In this document: positions 62,648-64,000 of the stretch, piece by piece | Layout: every line of letters starts with the position of its first letter | Position numbering within the stretch: the stretch's first letter is position 1 | DNA from: Halopelagius fulvigenes | Lineage (GTDB): Archaea; Halobacteriota; Halobacteria; Halobacteriales; Haloferacaceae | Direction of reading: 5' to 3' | Length of the DNA stretch: 64,000 bases | Assembly: GCF_042662625.1 (NCBI RefSeq) | Contig: NZ_JBHSXH010000015.1 | Location: 1,240,001 to 1,304,000, forward strand | Made by a program: the position numbers and the translations under genes | Notes under the pieces: generated by a model | Databases searched by the model: none | Told to the model about the DNA's origin: nothing | Seen by the model: only the letters and a program-made list of their open reading frames with translations

Positions 62648-62847
62648 GGTAACGTCGCGGCTCTAGTATCGACGGACGGAACACACTTTTAACGGATCTA
62701 CACCGCGACCGGCGGGTCTCTCCCGGAGCGACAGCTACCGCGACGCGCGGAACGAGTTCCGGCACGAGAGCGGTTCGTGGCGACCACTACCGTGGTAACC
62801 GTAGTCGCGCAAGCGTTATTTATAGAGGGCCACTCCATACAGAGGCA

Positions 62848-63042
62848 ATGGCAACTGGTAAGGTTGACTTCTTCAACGACACGGGCGGCTACGGTTTCAT
62901 CGAGACTGAGGATGCGGACGACGACGTGTTCTTCCACATGGAAGACGTCGGCGGTCCGGACCTCGAAGAGGGCACGGAGATCGAGTTCGAGATCGAAGAC
63001 GCCCCCAAGGGCCCCCGCGCGAAGAACGTCACCCGTCTGTAA
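62848..63042 (+). CDS. cspA: Cold-shock domain protein (paralogue 3)
   Basis: 64 aa, identical in protein sequence to the copy at 62453-62647. Its promoter is different and looks stronger: CGTTATTTATAG at about 62812-62823, about 27-30 nt before the ATG. Different promoters on identical products suggest separate control, for example by temperature or growth phase. Confidence 0.93.
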   Translation: MATGKVDFFNDTGGYGFIETEDADDDVFFHMEDVGGPDLEEGTEIEFEIEDAPKGPRAKNVTRL

Positions 63043-63310
63043 AGCGGACTTCTGAGACGCGAACTACGGTAGCGAACGGAGGCTTGCGGCGTCGCGGCGA
63101 TTGAGTTCGGACCGGATGCGGCAGTTCTCCAAACTACTCACTACTCGTCCAGCGACGGCAACGGCGGCGGGGTGAGCCTCGTCGAGCGTCGGGCTCCGCC
63201 GACGCCGACCTGTCGCACATTCTTCGGACCGTCGAGGCGAACAGCGGTCGCTCTCGCTCGGAGCGACCGCGAAGGCGAACGCTCAGGTCGGAGGCGGACG
63301 AGAGGCGACC

Positions 63311-63727
63311 ATGGGCACTGACGGACTCGACCGACCGCGCCTCCGCCGCGTCGCACCGGTCCTCTGCTGGGCGACGGTGCTCGTCGTCGCGTCGGTGATA
63401 CCCGCGTCCGGCGGCCTCTCGGCGCCCGGCCCGTTCGGAGTCGGCGCGGACAAGTGGCTTCACCTCGGGGGCTACTGGTCGGTGACGCTCCTCGCCGCCG
63501 TCGCGTTGGAGGCACGCGGGCGTCGGACGCTGCTTCTCGCCGTCGCATTCGGCGTCGCCCTCGGTGCGGGGTTGGAACTCGTGCAGGCGGCGCTTCCCGC
63601 GCGGGCGTTCGACCCCGCGGACGCGGCGGTGAACGGCGTCGGCGCGGTTCTCGGGGCGGTGACGTACGTCCTCTGGCGACGCGTTCGAGACGCGCGCGGC
63701 GGGCGTCCGGGGAACGACGGCGGGTGA
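63311..63727 (+). CDS. VanZ-family membrane protein
   Basis: 138 aa with about four hydrophobic helices. The VanZ-like motifs are DKWLHLGGYWSVT (His after helix 1-2) and GLELVQAALPARAFDPADAAVNGVGAVLG. VanZ-like proteins have mostly unknown function; in enterococci one confers low-level teicoplanin resistance. The start is the ATG at 63311, without a clear promoter. Confidence 0.85.
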   Translation: MGTDGLDRPRLRRVAPVLCWATVLVVASVIPASGGLSAPGPFGVGADKWLHLGGYWSVTLLAAVALEARGRRTLLLAVAFGVALGAGLELVQAALPARAFDPADAAVNGVGAVLGAVTYVLWRRVRDARGGRPGNDGG

Positions 63728-63831
63728 GTTCCCTCCGCCTCGCTCCGCCGACGCGACGGGGCGGCGGAGAACGGCCACCGACGCGCCATTTTTACCCGCA
63801 GACGCCCAACTGTCGGGTGATTCGGAGTCCC

Positions 63832-64000
63832 ATGACGGCCACCACGCTCCACCGCCCGACGCACCGCGACGCGTTGTCCCTCCTCGAAGCGGCGTTCGGC
63901 GACGGACGCCTCGTCACGGTGTTCGGCCGGTGCACGGTGGAGTACGACGGACGCGCGTCGTCCACGCTCGGGGCCGGCGACAGACTCGTCGTCTGCAAAC
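63832..64000 (+). CDS. nucS: Endonuclease NucS, N-terminal part (cut by window end)
   Basis: 56 residues are visible. The segment GRLVTVFGRCTVEYDGRASS followed by TLGAGDRLVVCK matches the N-terminal beta domain of NucS/EndoMS as I remember it. NucS cleaves mismatched or branched DNA and is the main mismatch endonuclease in many archaea and actinobacteria. The nuclease domain lies beyond the window. CATTTTTACC at about 63786-63795 may be the TATA box. The window thus holds both a MutL (294-2648) and a NucS, two usually alternative mismatch systems. Confidence 0.87.
   Translation, partial: MTATTLHRPTHRDALSLLEAAFGDGRLVTVFGRCTVEYDGRASSTLGAGDRLVVCK

Overview
The window is chromosomal DNA of a haloarchaeon, most likely Haloferacales (Haloferax/Halogeometricum-like). 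The evidence is high GC, very acidic proteins, many genes with a TATA box about 27 nt before the start codon (leaderless transcripts), Tat lipoproteins, a PGF-CTERM surface protein, and marker genes such as a two-fold fused histone, azf, kdgK and an RdfA-type protein. No complete mobile element, integrase, transposase, CRISPR array or rRNA was found.

Layout. 1-10.2 kb: NUDIX hydrolase (5' cut), mutL, kdgK, an archaeosortase-type surface glycoprotein, a disulfide oxidoreductase, a histidine kinase, a NhaC antiporter and a Bat-type regulator. 10.2-18.3 kb: an orphan promoter, two metabolic or unknown genes, nikR, an RdfA-family gene, and a three-gene set (polytopic membrane protein, beta-propeller, P19-like metal-binding lipoprotein) that may be an undescribed envelope metal system. 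18.4-24.7 kb: a channel-like protein with an odd pore, a sulfatase, katG and a RibD/DHFR-fold reductase.

24.75-30.8 kb is a lower-GC block of sensory genes. It is bounded by a tRNA(CAU) gene and a degenerate copy of that tRNA's 3' end, as expected for an old tRNA-targeted insertion. It holds a frameshifted PAS kinase, a DUF7344-type wHTH protein, a 42-aa zinc-finger microprotein and an intact six-PAS kinase whose kinase core is an inverted repeat of the broken one.

30.9-44.4 kb is conserved core: tRNA-Asn, cca, a histone-deacetylase two-gene operon, a replication protein A, then a duplicated tRNA-Arg(GCG) locus full of tRNA-derived fragments, DUF309, azf, mptD, a creatininase-family amidohydrolase, an ABC exporter and tRNA-Val. 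44.4-45.7 kb is another AT-richer island next to tRNA-Val with orphan genes. 45.7-57.5 kb carries an F420-reductase-like gene, a second channel paralogue, envelope proteins, a second Bat-type regulator, HalOD1, tRNA-Phe with a T-arm hairpin, acylphosphatase, DUF502, PhoX and YdjM. 57.6-64 kb: GH13 alpha-amylase-family enzyme, small acidic or membrane proteins, three cold-shock genes (two nearly identical), VanZ, and the start of nucS.

The most unusual signal is a family of tRNA-derived structures: repeated copies of the tRNA-Arg 3' end, each preceded by its own hairpin, and inverted T-arm repeats enclosing a similar 26-nt loop downstream of both tRNA-Arg and tRNA-Phe. Family names are recognised from memory of sequence motifs; no database search was possible.
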